Source: an uncultured Oribacterium sp. (GTDB lineage: Bacteria > Bacillota > Clostridia > Lachnospirales > Lachnospiraceae). From it: a stretch of 64,000 nt of DNA. The translations under genes were made by a program, and so were the position numbers. Shown here piece by piece: positions 9,709-18,454 of the stretch. Within the stretch, counting starts at the first letter, position 1, and each line of letters starts with the position of its first letter. The stretch is taken from assembly GCA_946413525.1 (NCBI GenBank), contig CAMKKZ010000008.1:1-64000 (forward strand). Direction: 5' to 3'. The notes beneath the pieces are model-generated. The model did not search any database. It was given only the letters and a program-made list of their open reading frames with translations, and was not told where the DNA came from.

Positions 9709-9989
9709 TGTTGTGTTGAAAAGGTAGCTGCACATGGATCCGGCCCGCACAACTTCCTGGCATTTCAGCTTCTTTACAATGGAAAAGACCTGTGCCGCGT
9801 CAGGCTTGATCATCCTTCCCTCATCATCTTCTCTGATGAACCTGGAAGAAGTGAAGGAACCGTTTAATGTTTGCCTTGTGGTCTTCCGTTGCCCTCGCAG
9901 CAGCGCCAATATTATTCGCAAATTCATCGAAAAAAATGAGCTTCCTTGCCGAGTCGAAGTCACAGATGCAGGAGGTTTCTTTCTGGAAT
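9709..9989 (-). pseudogene. Fragment of a second helicase/GIY-YIG gene
   Basis: This segment aligns along its whole length with 12558-12838, inside the large helicase gene. Shared peptide stretches are DDEGRMI-DAAQV-SI and KLKCQEVVRAG-MC-YLFN, plus FQKETS and FFDEFANN in a shifted frame. The reading frame is broken and only about 90 codons survive. The homology stops abruptly at 9990, where sequence matching the region upstream of the intact operon (18529 onward) begins. I read it as the remains of an earlier copy of the island that suffered a large internal deletion. Confidence 0.8.
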
Positions 9990-9990
9990 G

Positions 9991-10770
9991 ATTTCCATAA
10001 TTATGTGTGAATATTATCGATTATAGGGCTTCAACAACATAACCCCACACATTATCATGAGACTTCCCTTCTACGTTTATAATCACGTCTGGCATCTCAT
10101 TCATTCCACACTTGAATCCCTGTTTGGTTTGTCTTCTGATAAAGCCATACGGTGAAAACAAGGGGATTGTATCTCAAAGGGATTCAGCAAGGAGGTGCCG
10201 TTTGGAAATAAAGGAGCAGCAAAAGCCATCATATGAAGATCTTTCTCGCCGGGTTCGGGAGCTGGAGGAGCGTCTGAGAATCATGGGAAACACGGAGTAC
10301 AAATCCAGGCTGTTCAGCTTCCTCTTCGGGCGTGAGGAAAACAAGGAATGGACGCTCTCTCTATACACATGAAAGACGGCAGTGCCGAAAACGACGGCCT
10401 GGAGATAGGTATTGCCATTGACAAGGCAATAGACGATATGCCGGAAGATTTCCTGATCAGGGAATTTCTCCTGGCACACAAAGCGGAGGTGAAAGACATG
10501 TGCCTTACTGAATATAACGAAGCGGAAACGATGGAAATGTTCCGGGAGGAGGGCCGAGAAGAGGGCCGAGAGGAGGGCCGGGAGCAGGGCCGAGAGGAGG
10601 GCCGGGAGCAGGGCCGAGAAGAGGGCCGGGAAGAGACCACGGTCACTCATATAAAAGATATCATGGAAAGCCTTGGATTTGGCATGGAAAAGGCCATGTC
10701 CGTGTTGAAAATCCCGGCAGAGAAATATGGCATGTACAGGTTGCTATTGGAAAAATCAGGGAAAAGCTGA
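9991..10770. repeat. Left copy of island-flanking direct repeat
   Basis: Diverged direct repeat of 18529-19383. Both begin ATTTCCATAATTATGTG, pass through GGCATCTCATTCATTCCACA and end with the broken Rpn-nuclease gene. The left copy lacks about 180 bp present at roughly 18600-18770. The pair brackets the restriction operon. Confidence 0.85.
10202..10770 (+). pseudogene. Rpn-type nuclease/transposase gene, core deleted (left copy)
   Basis: A TTG start at 10202 behind AAGGAGGTG gives an N-terminus with RRVRELEERL and SRLFSFLFGREENKEWTLSLY, typical of Rpn/PD-(D/E)XK 'recombination-promoting nuclease' proteins of Lachnospiraceae. That frame stops at 10372. The C-terminal part continues in an overlapping frame from 10348 (IGIAIDKAIDDMPEDF, AEVKDMCLTEYNEAETMEMF) and ends in seven EGRE/QGRE units before a conserved tail. 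Roughly 200 residues of nuclease core are absent relative to the family as I know it. The copy at 18.9 kb shows the same join, so the deletion came before duplication. A short C-terminal protein from the ATG at 10348 could still be made. Confidence 0.75.
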
Positions 10771-10873
10771 ACGTAAGCATGAAGAACTTTTCAACGCCTC
10801 TAAGAAACTTGTCGCTATATCAAGGTTTCGTAGGTCTATTTTTTCAGCCTTCCTTCTGCCTGTCGGCTTATAT

Positions 10874-10907
10874 TAAAAAAGGCATTCGGGATTACTCCTA
10901 AATGCCT
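10874..10907 (-). terminator. Terminator of restriction operon
   Basis: Read on the minus strand: AGGCATT, a 14-nt loop, AATGCCT followed by six T. It lies 30 bases beyond the last remnant ORF of the minus-strand operon and is the first good terminator after the helicase stop at 11162. Confidence 0.7.
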
Positions 10908-10938
10908 CTCCTCTCACATAAAAACGAACTTTTGCAAA

Positions 10939-11158
10939 TTACTGCTTAAAAAGTTTTACCCTGGCCTGCTTCCATTCGGATACTATCTCAGTAGCACGAT
11001 CTTTGTCCCCATTCAACATCGTATCAATAAGATCGTTTATTGTATCTTTCTCACTTGCTTTCTCAAGAGAGGACATCGTATTCATCGATCAAGAGAATGA
11101 CTTTTTCCCATAAATGGCATTCATCATGCGAATAATTGAATATCGGATACTTATTCAT
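10939..11158 (-). pseudogene. Short AAA-ATPase remnant
   Basis: Four bases after the helicase stop, an ATG at 11158 opens a 31-codon frame ending KVILLIDEYDVLS, the Walker B signature of the AAA-ATPase/PD-(D/E)XK family. Reading continues, one frame over, from the ATG at 11076 as a 45-aa peptide MSSLEKASEKDTINDLID... to the stop at 10939. The gene is clearly broken. The second part (DTMLNGDKDRATEIVSEWKQ) is not something I recognise and could be a separate small protein. The missing Walker B segment of the pseudogene at 7 kb is the same motif, on the other strand. Confidence 0.5.
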
Positions 11159-11161
11159 CCA

Positions 11162-14100
11162 TTAAATCCCATATTCCCCTCGTAAAAACTCTTCCAGTTT
11201 CCCTTCCTTCGCATATACAAGGGTGTCGGCCATTCGGAAGTTATGGTTTTTGATTTCCGTCTTCTCATCGAAGCCAAGGATGAAATTCACGGCGATCCGG
11301 TAGATGATTTCTGTCGGAGCAAGCCCGTATACCTGCTTCTCAAAAATATGTTTGAGCCGTGCGTGACCGTCCGGATAGATTTCCCGCATCTTCTCTGACT
11401 GATATATCCTTTTGACGATTTCTGACACATAAAGCCCGGACTTCATGTAAAGGTCCGCGAAGGTCTTATCCGGATCATCGAAGCACCCCGGGTTCTCTTC
11501 TTCCAGCATATCGACCATCTGCTTTACGATCCGCTTCGGCGTGAAGATCTGGTTCGTTTTCTGCGGCGGGATGTAGTCGAAAATATCCTCTTTCTGCGAC
11601 TCATCGAAATAGTTAGCCAGCTCCCGTTTTTTGTTCAGGAATTCCTTAATAGAATCATTGAAAACTGTTTCATCGAAGAGATGCCCTTCCCAGTGTTCCA
11701 TCTTTCCCGTAACCGGGTCAATCCTGTCTCCCCCATCCCTCAAATACAGGAAGTCATCGATCCCAATGCCGGTCACTTCCATGAATACAGCATTATTAAC
11801 ATATTTATCGAAATTAGCCAGGGTCAGCCTGTCATCTCCATAAGCCATGATGAAGCTCGGTATTGTCCGGGAGAAACCGCGCAGATGGGCGCGCACTTCC
11901 TCTTCCGTCTCATGTTTCGCGGCCTCCAGCTTGTTCTTTTCAAGCTGCTCAATCACCTCGACTGGCTTTTCATCGATCGTTTGTTTGATTGTATTTTGTG
12001 CGGCTGTCACGATCTCGTCCAGCAATCCCTGCATCCTGGATTCGTAAGCTTCGTCCGCCTTCTTCACCTCAACCTCAGTCTTTGCTGACTGCCGTGACCG
12101 TTCCAGAGCCGCCTTCGCAATCGCCTCCTCCTGCCGGTAGTCATCCGCGATTTTCCGGAAAGTCTTTTCAATGTCCTTCTCTATCTGCGATTCGATACGG
12201 TTCTTTGCCGCCTTTTTCGGATCATATTCATCCATGACTGGCTTCATACGTTCCTTCACGGCATCCTTTACCGAGTCCGCGATCTTTTTCATTTGTGTAT
12301 CGATTGCTTCAGGCGCCCTGGAGTCCTCTTCCAGCAGGTATTCTGTCTTTGCAATAATGTCGCTTTCGTCGTAGATCTTGTCCGCAAAGAATTTATTTGC
12401 CTGGCCGATTACGATTTCTTCCGGCACCTTTACATCGCCGTTTTCATCTACCGAAATGTCGTTGTCAAGTGCCGCGTCGTTCCGGGTTTTCTTTTCCTCC
12501 TGAGCAGTTTGAAGCTTTTTCACAATGTCCATGACGGCAGCGGAAGCGTTAAACACGTTGCCGATATTGAAAAGATAATTGCACATGAAGCCGGCCCGCA
12601 CGACTTCCTGGCATTTCAGTTTCCCTGGAATGGAAAGGACCTGTGCCGCGTCAAGCTCGATCATCCTTCCCTCGTCATCCTCCCCGATGACCGGGAAGAA
12701 GTTCAGGAGCCTTTTGATGTTTGCCTTTCGGTCTTCCGTCGTCTTCACTGCAGCGCCAAGATTATTCGCGAATTCATCGAAAATAATGAGCGTCCTTGCC
12801 GGGTCGAAGTCAAAGATATAGGAGGTTTCCTTCTGGAACGTCTCTCCGTTTACGGTAAACATGCAGGGATTCTGCGCCCGGAATGCCGCCTGCATATAAG
12901 ATGAAGGGCTCTTTAAGTTACAGAGCATCAGGACCGCGGACCATTCCGGCACCGTCACTCCGACCGTGAGCTGCCCGACGGTCAGCGTAATCGTTTTCTC
13001 ATGGGCCGCGATGGCATTCTTTACCCTGTCGAAATTCTTCCTGGCCGTATCGTTATCCTCATCTTCATCTTCATAGTTTGAGCTTCCGTCTCCCACGACC
13101 TTCACGATATAATACTCGCCAAATACCGGATCCGCTTTCAGCAGCTTTTCCAGTGCCTCAACACTTGCGATGCGGTTCAAATACCATAATGTATGTGACA
13201 GTTCCTTCCGAAGCTGCGGCGTTGAGAACGGATATTTTTCCTGCGTGCTTAATGCCTGCAGGAATCGTTTGATTTCCTTTTCGTGATAAAACTTCCCTTG
13301 CTCATCCACGGCAAAAAATTCGTTCAGGTCAAAGGCGTAATCCGTGAAATCCTCGGAGTTTTTGATCTTGTCACGGATCATATCGGACATCTGATAGGTG
13401 TACATGGCAAGGGACGGCAGCGGTTCATAAGGATTGTACCCCTCACCATCCCATTCTGCCTTCCGTTCCTGTTCGTCAGCGTAGGACCAGTTGAAGATCT
13501 GGTCGGCAGAAAATTTTGCGGACGCAAGCTGCTTGAATGGAGTGCCGGACAGGTACAGCGTATGATCCCGATTGATGTTATCAAACGCTCGCTCAGTGCG
13601 AATGGTCTCGATGCCTTCCTGTGCTTCATCAATGATCAGCAGATCAAACTTGATTCCATGATGAACGACAAAGTTATTATCCTTGTATTCTTTGGCCATC
13701 CATTCGAGCTTGTCAAACTTCCCGCCAAAATAAGAGGAACCTTTAAGACCCTGCAGCGACTCAAAAGCAATCATGCCCTTCTGCTCGTCTTCTGCTGCTG
13801 CGTTCATGCGCTTCTTGTATTCCTCCCGGCTCAATACCCCCGGCTTATCCTTTAAGGAATCGTTTTCGGACACAAAGCAAAGAGGTGCTTTCCAGCCAAT
13901 AAATTTCTGGAAATCCTCCGCCCATGCGTTCGCGATAGATGGCCTGTTCGTGACGATCAGCACATTCTGAAAGCCCATTCTGCATACAAGGTCATACGCA
14001 GTCAGCGTCTTTCCAAAACGAGGCTTGGCGTTCCACAGGAATTCCTTTCCGCCTTTCTCAAAATAGGCCTTCGTCATCTCCACTGCCGCTTCCTGCTCGG

Positions 14101-14515
14101 CCCTCAATGTGTAAGTATTTCTCTTTGACGACTGCGTCACAGTCCCTCTTCCGGCAAACTCATTAAAATACAGCAGGGATTGAGAGGCTTCAATCCTGAA
14201 CCATTCCGGCTGATTTGTCCCTCCTCCGTCCCTTCTTTCAACCCCTTTGTCAATTTCAAGGAACGCATGGAATTCTTTATCCGTGAAGGATTCACCGGAA
14301 TTATCCGTATATCTTGCAATCCCCTTCCACAAAAGGCGCGTTGTAATATCCGCCGTCTGTGTCTGCTGTCTGATACGTGCCTCGGGGGTCTGCTTATTCG
14401 TATAACCGATTTTGATCCAGCCGTCATGATATGACACTCCCGGCGTGTCATAAGCATAGATCATCGGCTCGACCTTCGCGAATGATTTAATATTCGGTGT
14501 GTTCTGCTCGGACAT
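11162..14515 (-). CDS. GIY-YIG / SF2 helicase / methylase-half fusion
   Basis: The 1117-aa protein is the last intact gene of the restriction operon, starting one base after the preceding stop. Residues about 18-60 (MIYAY...WIKIGYT...PEARIRQQ) look like a GIY-YIG endonuclease of the T5orf172 type. Residues about 140-600 form a superfamily 2 helicase: Walker A AKPRFGKT at 163-170, IDEAQ at 295-299, SGTP at 323-326. A charged, probably coiled region (about 700-900) follows. The last 130 residues look like motifs X and I of an N6-adenine methylase (QIFTPKRIV at 989, FADLYMKSGLYVSEI at 1019, VYGLAPTEIIYRIA near 1063), but the chain ends before NPPY, which is in the upstream gene. It probably translocates on DNA, cuts it, and pairs with the NPPY protein to complete the methylase. 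That pairing is inference. Confidence 0.75.
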   Translation of the reverse strand: MSEQNTPNIKSFAKVEPMIYAYDTPGVSYHDGWIKIGYTNKQTPEARIRQQTQTADITTRLLWKGIARYTDNSGESFTDKEFHAFLEIDKGVERRDGGGTNQPEWFRIEASQSLLYFNEFAGRGTVTQSSKRNTYTLRAEQEAAVEMTKAYFEKGGKEFLWNAKPRFGKTLTAYDLVCRMGFQNVLIVTNRPSIANAWAEDFQKFIGWKAPLCFVSENDSLKDKPGVLSREEYKKRMNAAAEDEQKGMIAFESLQGLKGSSYFGGKFDKLEWMAKEYKDNNFVVHHGIKFDLLIIDEAQEGIETIRTERAFDNINRDHTLYLSGTPFKQLASAKFSADQIFNWSYADEQERKAEWDGEGYNPYEPLPSLAMYTYQMSDMIRDKIKNSEDFTDYAFDLNEFFAVDEQGKFYHEKEIKRFLQALSTQEKYPFSTPQLRKELSHTLWYLNRIASVEALEKLLKADPVFGEYYIVKVVGDGSSNYEDEDEDNDTARKNFDRVKNAIAAHEKTITLTVGQLTVGVTVPEWSAVLMLCNLKSPSSYMQAAFRAQNPCMFTVNGETFQKETSYIFDFDPARTLIIFDEFANNLGAAVKTTEDRKANIKRLLNFFPVIGEDDEGRMIELDAAQVLSIPGKLKCQEVVRAGFMCNYLFNIGNVFNASAAVMDIVKKLQTAQEEKKTRNDAALDNDISVDENGDVKVPEEIVIGQANKFFADKIYDESDIIAKTEYLLEEDSRAPEAIDTQMKKIADSVKDAVKERMKPVMDEYDPKKAAKNRIESQIEKDIEKTFRKIADDYRQEEAIAKAALERSRQSAKTEVEVKKADEAYESRMQGLLDEIVTAAQNTIKQTIDEKPVEVIEQLEKNKLEAAKHETEEEVRAHLRGFSRTIPSFIMAYGDDRLTLANFDKYVNNAVFMEVTGIGIDDFLYLRDGGDRIDPVTGKMEHWEGHLFDETVFNDSIKEFLNKKRELANYFDESQKEDIFDYIPPQKTNQIFTPKRIVKQMVDMLEEENPGCFDDPDKTFADLYMKSGLYVSEIVKRIYQSEKMREIYPDGHARLKHIFEKQVYGLAPTEIIYRIAVNFILGFDEKTEIKNHNFRMADTLVYAKEGKLEEFLRGEYGI

Positions 14516-14516
14516 T

Positions 14517-15533
14517 TCAGTTCATCTCCTTCACATGAGTCTCAATGAATTCTATCTCCTCATCGGTAAGGCCGTACTTTTTGTAAAGCTGCTGGTCAAT
14601 CTCCGGGATGGATTTGGACCAGTCAATGTCGGAGGAAGGGGTGAAGTCCTGGAGAGGGACGTACTTCCACTTTGGGCCCGGACAATCTTGTGTGATTTTC
14701 AATACGCCAAGCATTGCTCTGCAGAATTTGCATTTTATATACTTGCTGACATTTTCTGCTTCAATTTTTGTATCAAATGCGCCAATGCCAATAAATGTTT
14801 GTGTATATGCCGTTCCAGGTTCGGCAATGATATCTTGTGACAGTGTTTCTCCGAAATCCCCCGCTCCATTTGCTTTAGATATCAGCACATTGTATTTATC
14901 TAGAGCTCCCGTACCGTCATTTATATAATCACGACGGATATAACGTTTCACACGTTTTGAAGACAAAAGTCCAATCATTTCTATATAATTGCTACCATCT
15001 TTTGGTAACTTCTCAAAAAATATTGGAGCGAGAGCTGTAAATGCACTTGTCCGTAATCTATCCACTAATTCTGGATGTTCGCTTTTCATTAATTTCGAGA
15101 CTGTATAGTTTAATGGTGAAGAAATGATTTCATTTAAGAATTGCGTGGAAATGGCCCTGACCTTCTTTAAAATCGCATTTAATTCCTGGAATTTTGTAAA
15201 CGTTCCTATGGCACCAAAAGTTTTATTATCGTCTCGATAGGTAATTGCTATGCCGCCTTTTATGTCAGTGTTTGGAAATACCTTTGTGCAATCAGCTTCA
15301 TAAAGTTCCACCTTGAAATGTTCGTCATTCAACATTTTTTCATTCCATGGTTTTGGTGTATAACCAGCATTGAATAAAAATCGTGCAGGTGTAATAAGTT
15401 GTACTGCATCTGCTACTTTATATGCCTCATCCATAAAAATGTTATATAGTGGTGGCATTCTCGTGCTTTCTGATTCTGTCGTTTCCATATACGGCGGATT
15501 GCCAATTATAAAATCAAATATATGTTCACTCAT
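14517..15533 (-). CDS. Eco57I-type methylase half with NPPY motif
   Basis: I start it at the ATG at 15533 (MSEHIFDFIIGNPPY), behind AAGGAG 10 bases upstream; a longer frame begins at 15566. The 338-aa product opens almost at once with FDFIIGNPPYMET, catalytic motif IV of N6-adenine methylases. It continues with family landmarks LYNIFMDEAYKVAD, PARFLFNAGYTPKPWNEKML and PNTDIKGGIAITYRD. The C-terminal half (about 170-338, WKYVPLQDFTPSSDIDWSKS) resembles the target-recognition part of type IIG enzymes. There is no SAM-binding motif I upstream of NPPY, so it should be inactive alone. Two other operon products carry motif-I-like segments and are candidate partners. The base composition is AT-rich compared with neighbours. 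Confidence 0.8.
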   Translation of the reverse strand: MSEHIFDFIIGNPPYMETTESESTRMPPLYNIFMDEAYKVADAVQLITPARFLFNAGYTPKPWNEKMLNDEHFKVELYEADCTKVFPNTDIKGGIAITYRDDNKTFGAIGTFTKFQELNAILKKVRAISTQFLNEIISSPLNYTVSKLMKSEHPELVDRLRTSAFTALAPIFFEKLPKDGSNYIEMIGLLSSKRVKRYIRRDYINDGTGALDKYNVLISKANGAGDFGETLSQDIIAEPGTAYTQTFIGIGAFDTKIEAENVSKYIKCKFCRAMLGVLKITQDCPGPKWKYVPLQDFTPSSDIDWSKSIPEIDQQLYKKYGLTDEEIEFIETHVKEMN

Positions 15534-15549
15534 ATTTTTAATTCTCCTT

Positions 15550-17529
15550 TCACATAATATCGGCAAGCTTCATGCCGTCATATTCCCAGTATTGTGCTCC
15601 CTGGTATGATCCTGACACGCTTACTGTTCCTCGTCTAACCTGGAGTTCTCTAGTTAAGGGTGACAGCCTCCATCTCTTCCCCTCAAATTCCACTTCCTTG
15701 TCAGAGATTACTTTTGCCCTGATGTTCGGGTCGGCAATAAAATCAATGTACGAATCAACGATTTGAAGATCCACAAAAGACAGTCCCTTATGTTCCTTTA
15801 CGGAGAAATTATTACGGCGCCGCATCTCATCCGGTATCGGCAATACTTCATTTAAAAGAAAATCAATCATCCATCTCATTCTTTTCTTTATGGCTTCATC
15901 ATTCCACTCGTCATTGTTCGTAATTTCCGTTCTTGCAATCTGAAGGCCTGCGTTGTTTTCATAGACTTCTTTTTTCTCGGAAAATGGTTTTTGTCCAAGT
16001 TCCTGATTATGCCTTATCAGCGTCAGGTTTCCGATATTATTTACATAAGTCTGATGTATGTCATCTGCCTTCTGACCCAAATCGTCCCTCCACCTGTCGT
16101 TTAATTTTTGAGGCATAATGTGCTCAATTTGGAGTTTTTTGTCGTTTTGATCCGGTCTGCTTTTTGTCAGCTTCTCTTCAATCATGGATAAAAACAGCTT
16201 GCAATGTTTGAAATTAAAGAAATTCATGGTTTCCAATATGCGTGCGGCTTCAATGTCATTTGGAAGCCGCGTATTGCTTTCCTGATTTGCCAGTATTTCA
16301 AACATTTTTACTTTTTTGTTGTCTGCGCGTTTCAAATCAATGATTTTGTTCGTCAGCATTGGAAAGTTTTTATTTTCTGCCGAAGTGATCCCCAAAAGGC
16401 GTCTTCTAAAGCAATAAATCTTAAAAACATCAAGTATATTTGCGGCGTCATCTTCCAAAAATGAACCGTGTTTCCATTCGTACAGCAATGCCATAATGAA
16501 AGAATAAGCCGTTGTGACATTGATTCGTCTTAAATCAGCCAGTATTGTATCAATCCGCGTACTTCCGGATTTAGCATCACCGATAATGCAGGCATAAATA
16601 TTGGAGTATTCAGAAAGGCTTTCCATTAAACCGCTCGCTTCCAATCCATCAAATAATTTTTTGAAAGAACTGTAAAGCTCTTTGTAATTCGATTCATATG
16701 CTTTTGGAAAAGGCTTTTTTGCCATGCACTGCATATAGTCCCTGATAAAATCTGAAACTTTATGGGGCACGGTTTTTTCAATATGCATCCAATGCTTATT
16801 GTAAAGCTTTGTCTGAGTGTCTGCGTCAAGCCCGAGCAGCAGATAATTACGCACAAGATCCGCCAGGGAAAGCGGTTTGCCCAACGAATTCATTGACTCA
16901 AAGATTTCCTGCGGGCTTTCCCATGAATTTTTTCTTGGTTCAAGTTCAATCGTTATTACACTGAATTTGTTGATTCCTTTGTCTACAAGGGCGCCAAGAT
17001 CGTTTCCGTTTTCCTTGTATTCTTTCAGCTTATTTTGGAAATATTTGTAATTACGATAAACTGGTGATTCCTTTTCCGAATCACTGATCGGTTCGCCTAA
17101 TACGATATTTTTATAGACATTCCAATCTGTCTCTACTTGTTTCAGCTTTATCTTATATTCGCCGTCTCCGGCAGCGCTTTGATTTTTCAAGTATTTGTTT
17201 TCTATGAAGGCCTTTAAATCTTTATCCTCAAGAATATCCCGTAACGCAACAAGAAAGAGCATTGTTGTCGTTATCCTTTGCTGTCCATCAATCAATACAA
17301 GTTTGTTCGGCTGTCCAAATGGAGTTTCATCCTGGAAGTATGTAATTGATCCGAAGAAATGTTCAACTTCCTTTCCGTTAAGGTTGTTGAAGCTTGTTTT
17401 CTTCACATCATCAAGAAAGACCTGGCATTGTTCTTCTGTCCACTCGTAATTTCTCTGATAGGGAGGGATGAAGAAGGTTACATCATTGTTTGATAATAAT
17501 TTTAGCAATTTGCTTTCCTGCGGTACCAT
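15550..17529 (-). CDS. GmrSD-like DUF262/DUF1524 protein
   Basis: The 659-aa protein starts one base after the preceding gene's stop. Residues about 10-250 form a DUF262 (GmrS-like) domain with the diagnostic LVLIDGQQRITTTMLFL near 77-93. Residues about 430-560 form a DUF1524 HNH-nuclease domain with KLQIEHIMPQKLND and NNIGNLTLIRHNQELGQKPF. GmrSD enzymes are nucleotide-dependent nucleases that in known cases attack modified phage DNA. The last 90 residues (EFEGKRWRLSPLTRELQVRRGTVSVSG..YWEYDGMKL, broken by charged loops) resemble a RAMA-like module often attached to methylase-associated proteins. That assignment is weak. Its place inside a methylase operon is unusual for a type IV enzyme. Confidence 0.8.
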   Translation of the reverse strand: MVPQESKLLKLLSNNDVTFFIPPYQRNYEWTEEQCQVFLDDVKKTSFNNLNGKEVEHFFGSITYFQDETPFGQPNKLVLIDGQQRITTTMLFLVALRDILEDKDLKAFIENKYLKNQSAAGDGEYKIKLKQVETDWNVYKNIVLGEPISDSEKESPVYRNYKYFQNKLKEYKENGNDLGALVDKGINKFSVITIELEPRKNSWESPQEIFESMNSLGKPLSLADLVRNYLLLGLDADTQTKLYNKHWMHIEKTVPHKVSDFIRDYMQCMAKKPFPKAYESNYKELYSSFKKLFDGLEASGLMESLSEYSNIYACIIGDAKSGSTRIDTILADLRRINVTTAYSFIMALLYEWKHGSFLEDDAANILDVFKIYCFRRRLLGITSAENKNFPMLTNKIIDLKRADNKKVKMFEILANQESNTRLPNDIEAARILETMNFFNFKHCKLFLSMIEEKLTKSRPDQNDKKLQIEHIMPQKLNDRWRDDLGQKADDIHQTYVNNIGNLTLIRHNQELGQKPFSEKKEVYENNAGLQIARTEITNNDEWNDEAIKKRMRWMIDFLLNEVLPIPDEMRRRNNFSVKEHKGLSFVDLQIVDSYIDFIADPNIRAKVISDKEVEFEGKRWRLSPLTRELQVRRGTVSVSGSYQGAQYWEYDGMKLADIM

Positions 17530-17530
17530 T

Positions 17531-18454
17531 TTATTCCCCCTCTTTTTTCAAATCCTTAAAAACAATGTCTTTCTTCCTCTTCCAATCTCTGATTACGCAA
17601 AGCTGTGCTTCATTTACATCATCCGCCCCAGCTTCATCCATATTGAAAAGAGTGATCTGCTCGGTCTCTACCGCCGGCCTTCCCAGCGGCACCGTATCTT
17701 TTAACCCGTCCATCTGCCAGATGTTCCAACTGATGATTTCCGCAATATTCCTCAGCGTTTTCAAGTCCGGCTTCTTCTCCCAGCGATCCTCATAATAATC
17801 GACATATGTCATCAGAAGGTTGATCCTTGCGATGAGGAGGCTGTCTCCCTGATATTCGTAGCCATATATAGACTGGAACGCTTTTGTTGCCCATGTCTTC
17901 CAGGTTTTTATTTCTTTTGTGTTTTCGTTCACAATACGGAGCTTCCGGTCAAGTAATCCGATCCTACGTTTTGGCGGCAGGATGAGATCTCCTGTGGCCG
18001 CGTCGTATCTTGACACAAGGAAAGGCGCCTCTCCGCATGTTATTTCCAGACGGTTGGAATTCACATACTGCGTCCATGTCTTTCCCTCAGGGAACTTAAT
18101 ATTCTCATTCGTTGTAAGCCATTCATGGCCAAATTCTGTGTTGAAAACATTCTTTCTTCCGAACCACTCCTCATCCACGTAATTATTCATCTGATTACAG
18201 AGCCATACAGGCGTAAACACCTCCGCCTTCTTTCTGGTTCTCGCCTGCTGTTCTTCCAGAGCCTTTTCAATGCGGGGCTGCAGCAGGACGGCGTCAAGGC
18301 CGAGCAGGTCTGTTTTTGTGATCTGCTTGCGGCCAGAAAAGCCATGTTCCTGATATGCGTCCGTGGCCCATATGATGTTCTGGCCTGTTGTGCGGTCTTT
18401 CAGTAAAATATCCAATACTTTTTCTGTTGGATACGTGCGTAGATTAATCAGCAA
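17531..18454 (-). CDS. Restriction subunit M-like SAM-binding half
   Basis: The 307-aa protein is first in the operon. The start is TTG at 18454 behind AAGGAGGG. It carries motif X (AEVFTPVWLCNQMNN, 77-91), a variant motif I (LEITCGEAPFLVSRYD, 136-151), a motif II/III-like region (SIYGYEYQGDSLLIARINLL, 195-214) and IISWNIWQMDGLKD near 245. It matches proteins annotated in many genomes as 'restriction endonuclease subunit M'. It ends without any NPPY catalytic motif, so it is either one half of a split methylase or a methylase-like scaffold. The motif I sequence TCGEAPF departs from the usual PxCGSGxF, so SAM binding is uncertain. Confidence 0.75.
   Translation of the reverse strand: MLINLRTYPTEKVLDILLKDRTTGQNIIWATDAYQEHGFSGRKQITKTDLLGLDAVLLQPRIEKALEEQQARTRKKAEVFTPVWLCNQMNNYVDEEWFGRKNVFNTEFGHEWLTTNENIKFPEGKTWTQYVNSNRLEITCGEAPFLVSRYDAATGDLILPPKRRIGLLDRKLRIVNENTKEIKTWKTWATKAFQSIYGYEYQGDSLLIARINLLMTYVDYYEDRWEKKPDLKTLRNIAEIISWNIWQMDGLKDTVPLGRPAVETEQITLFNMDEAGADDVNEAQLCVIRDWKRKKDIVFKDLKKEGE

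Noticed and set aside
10525-10630. CRISPR-like array from the periodic GAGGGCCG pattern
   Set aside because: It is a 12-nt coding repeat (Arg-Glu-Glu-Gly) without spacers; no CRISPR array was seen in the window.
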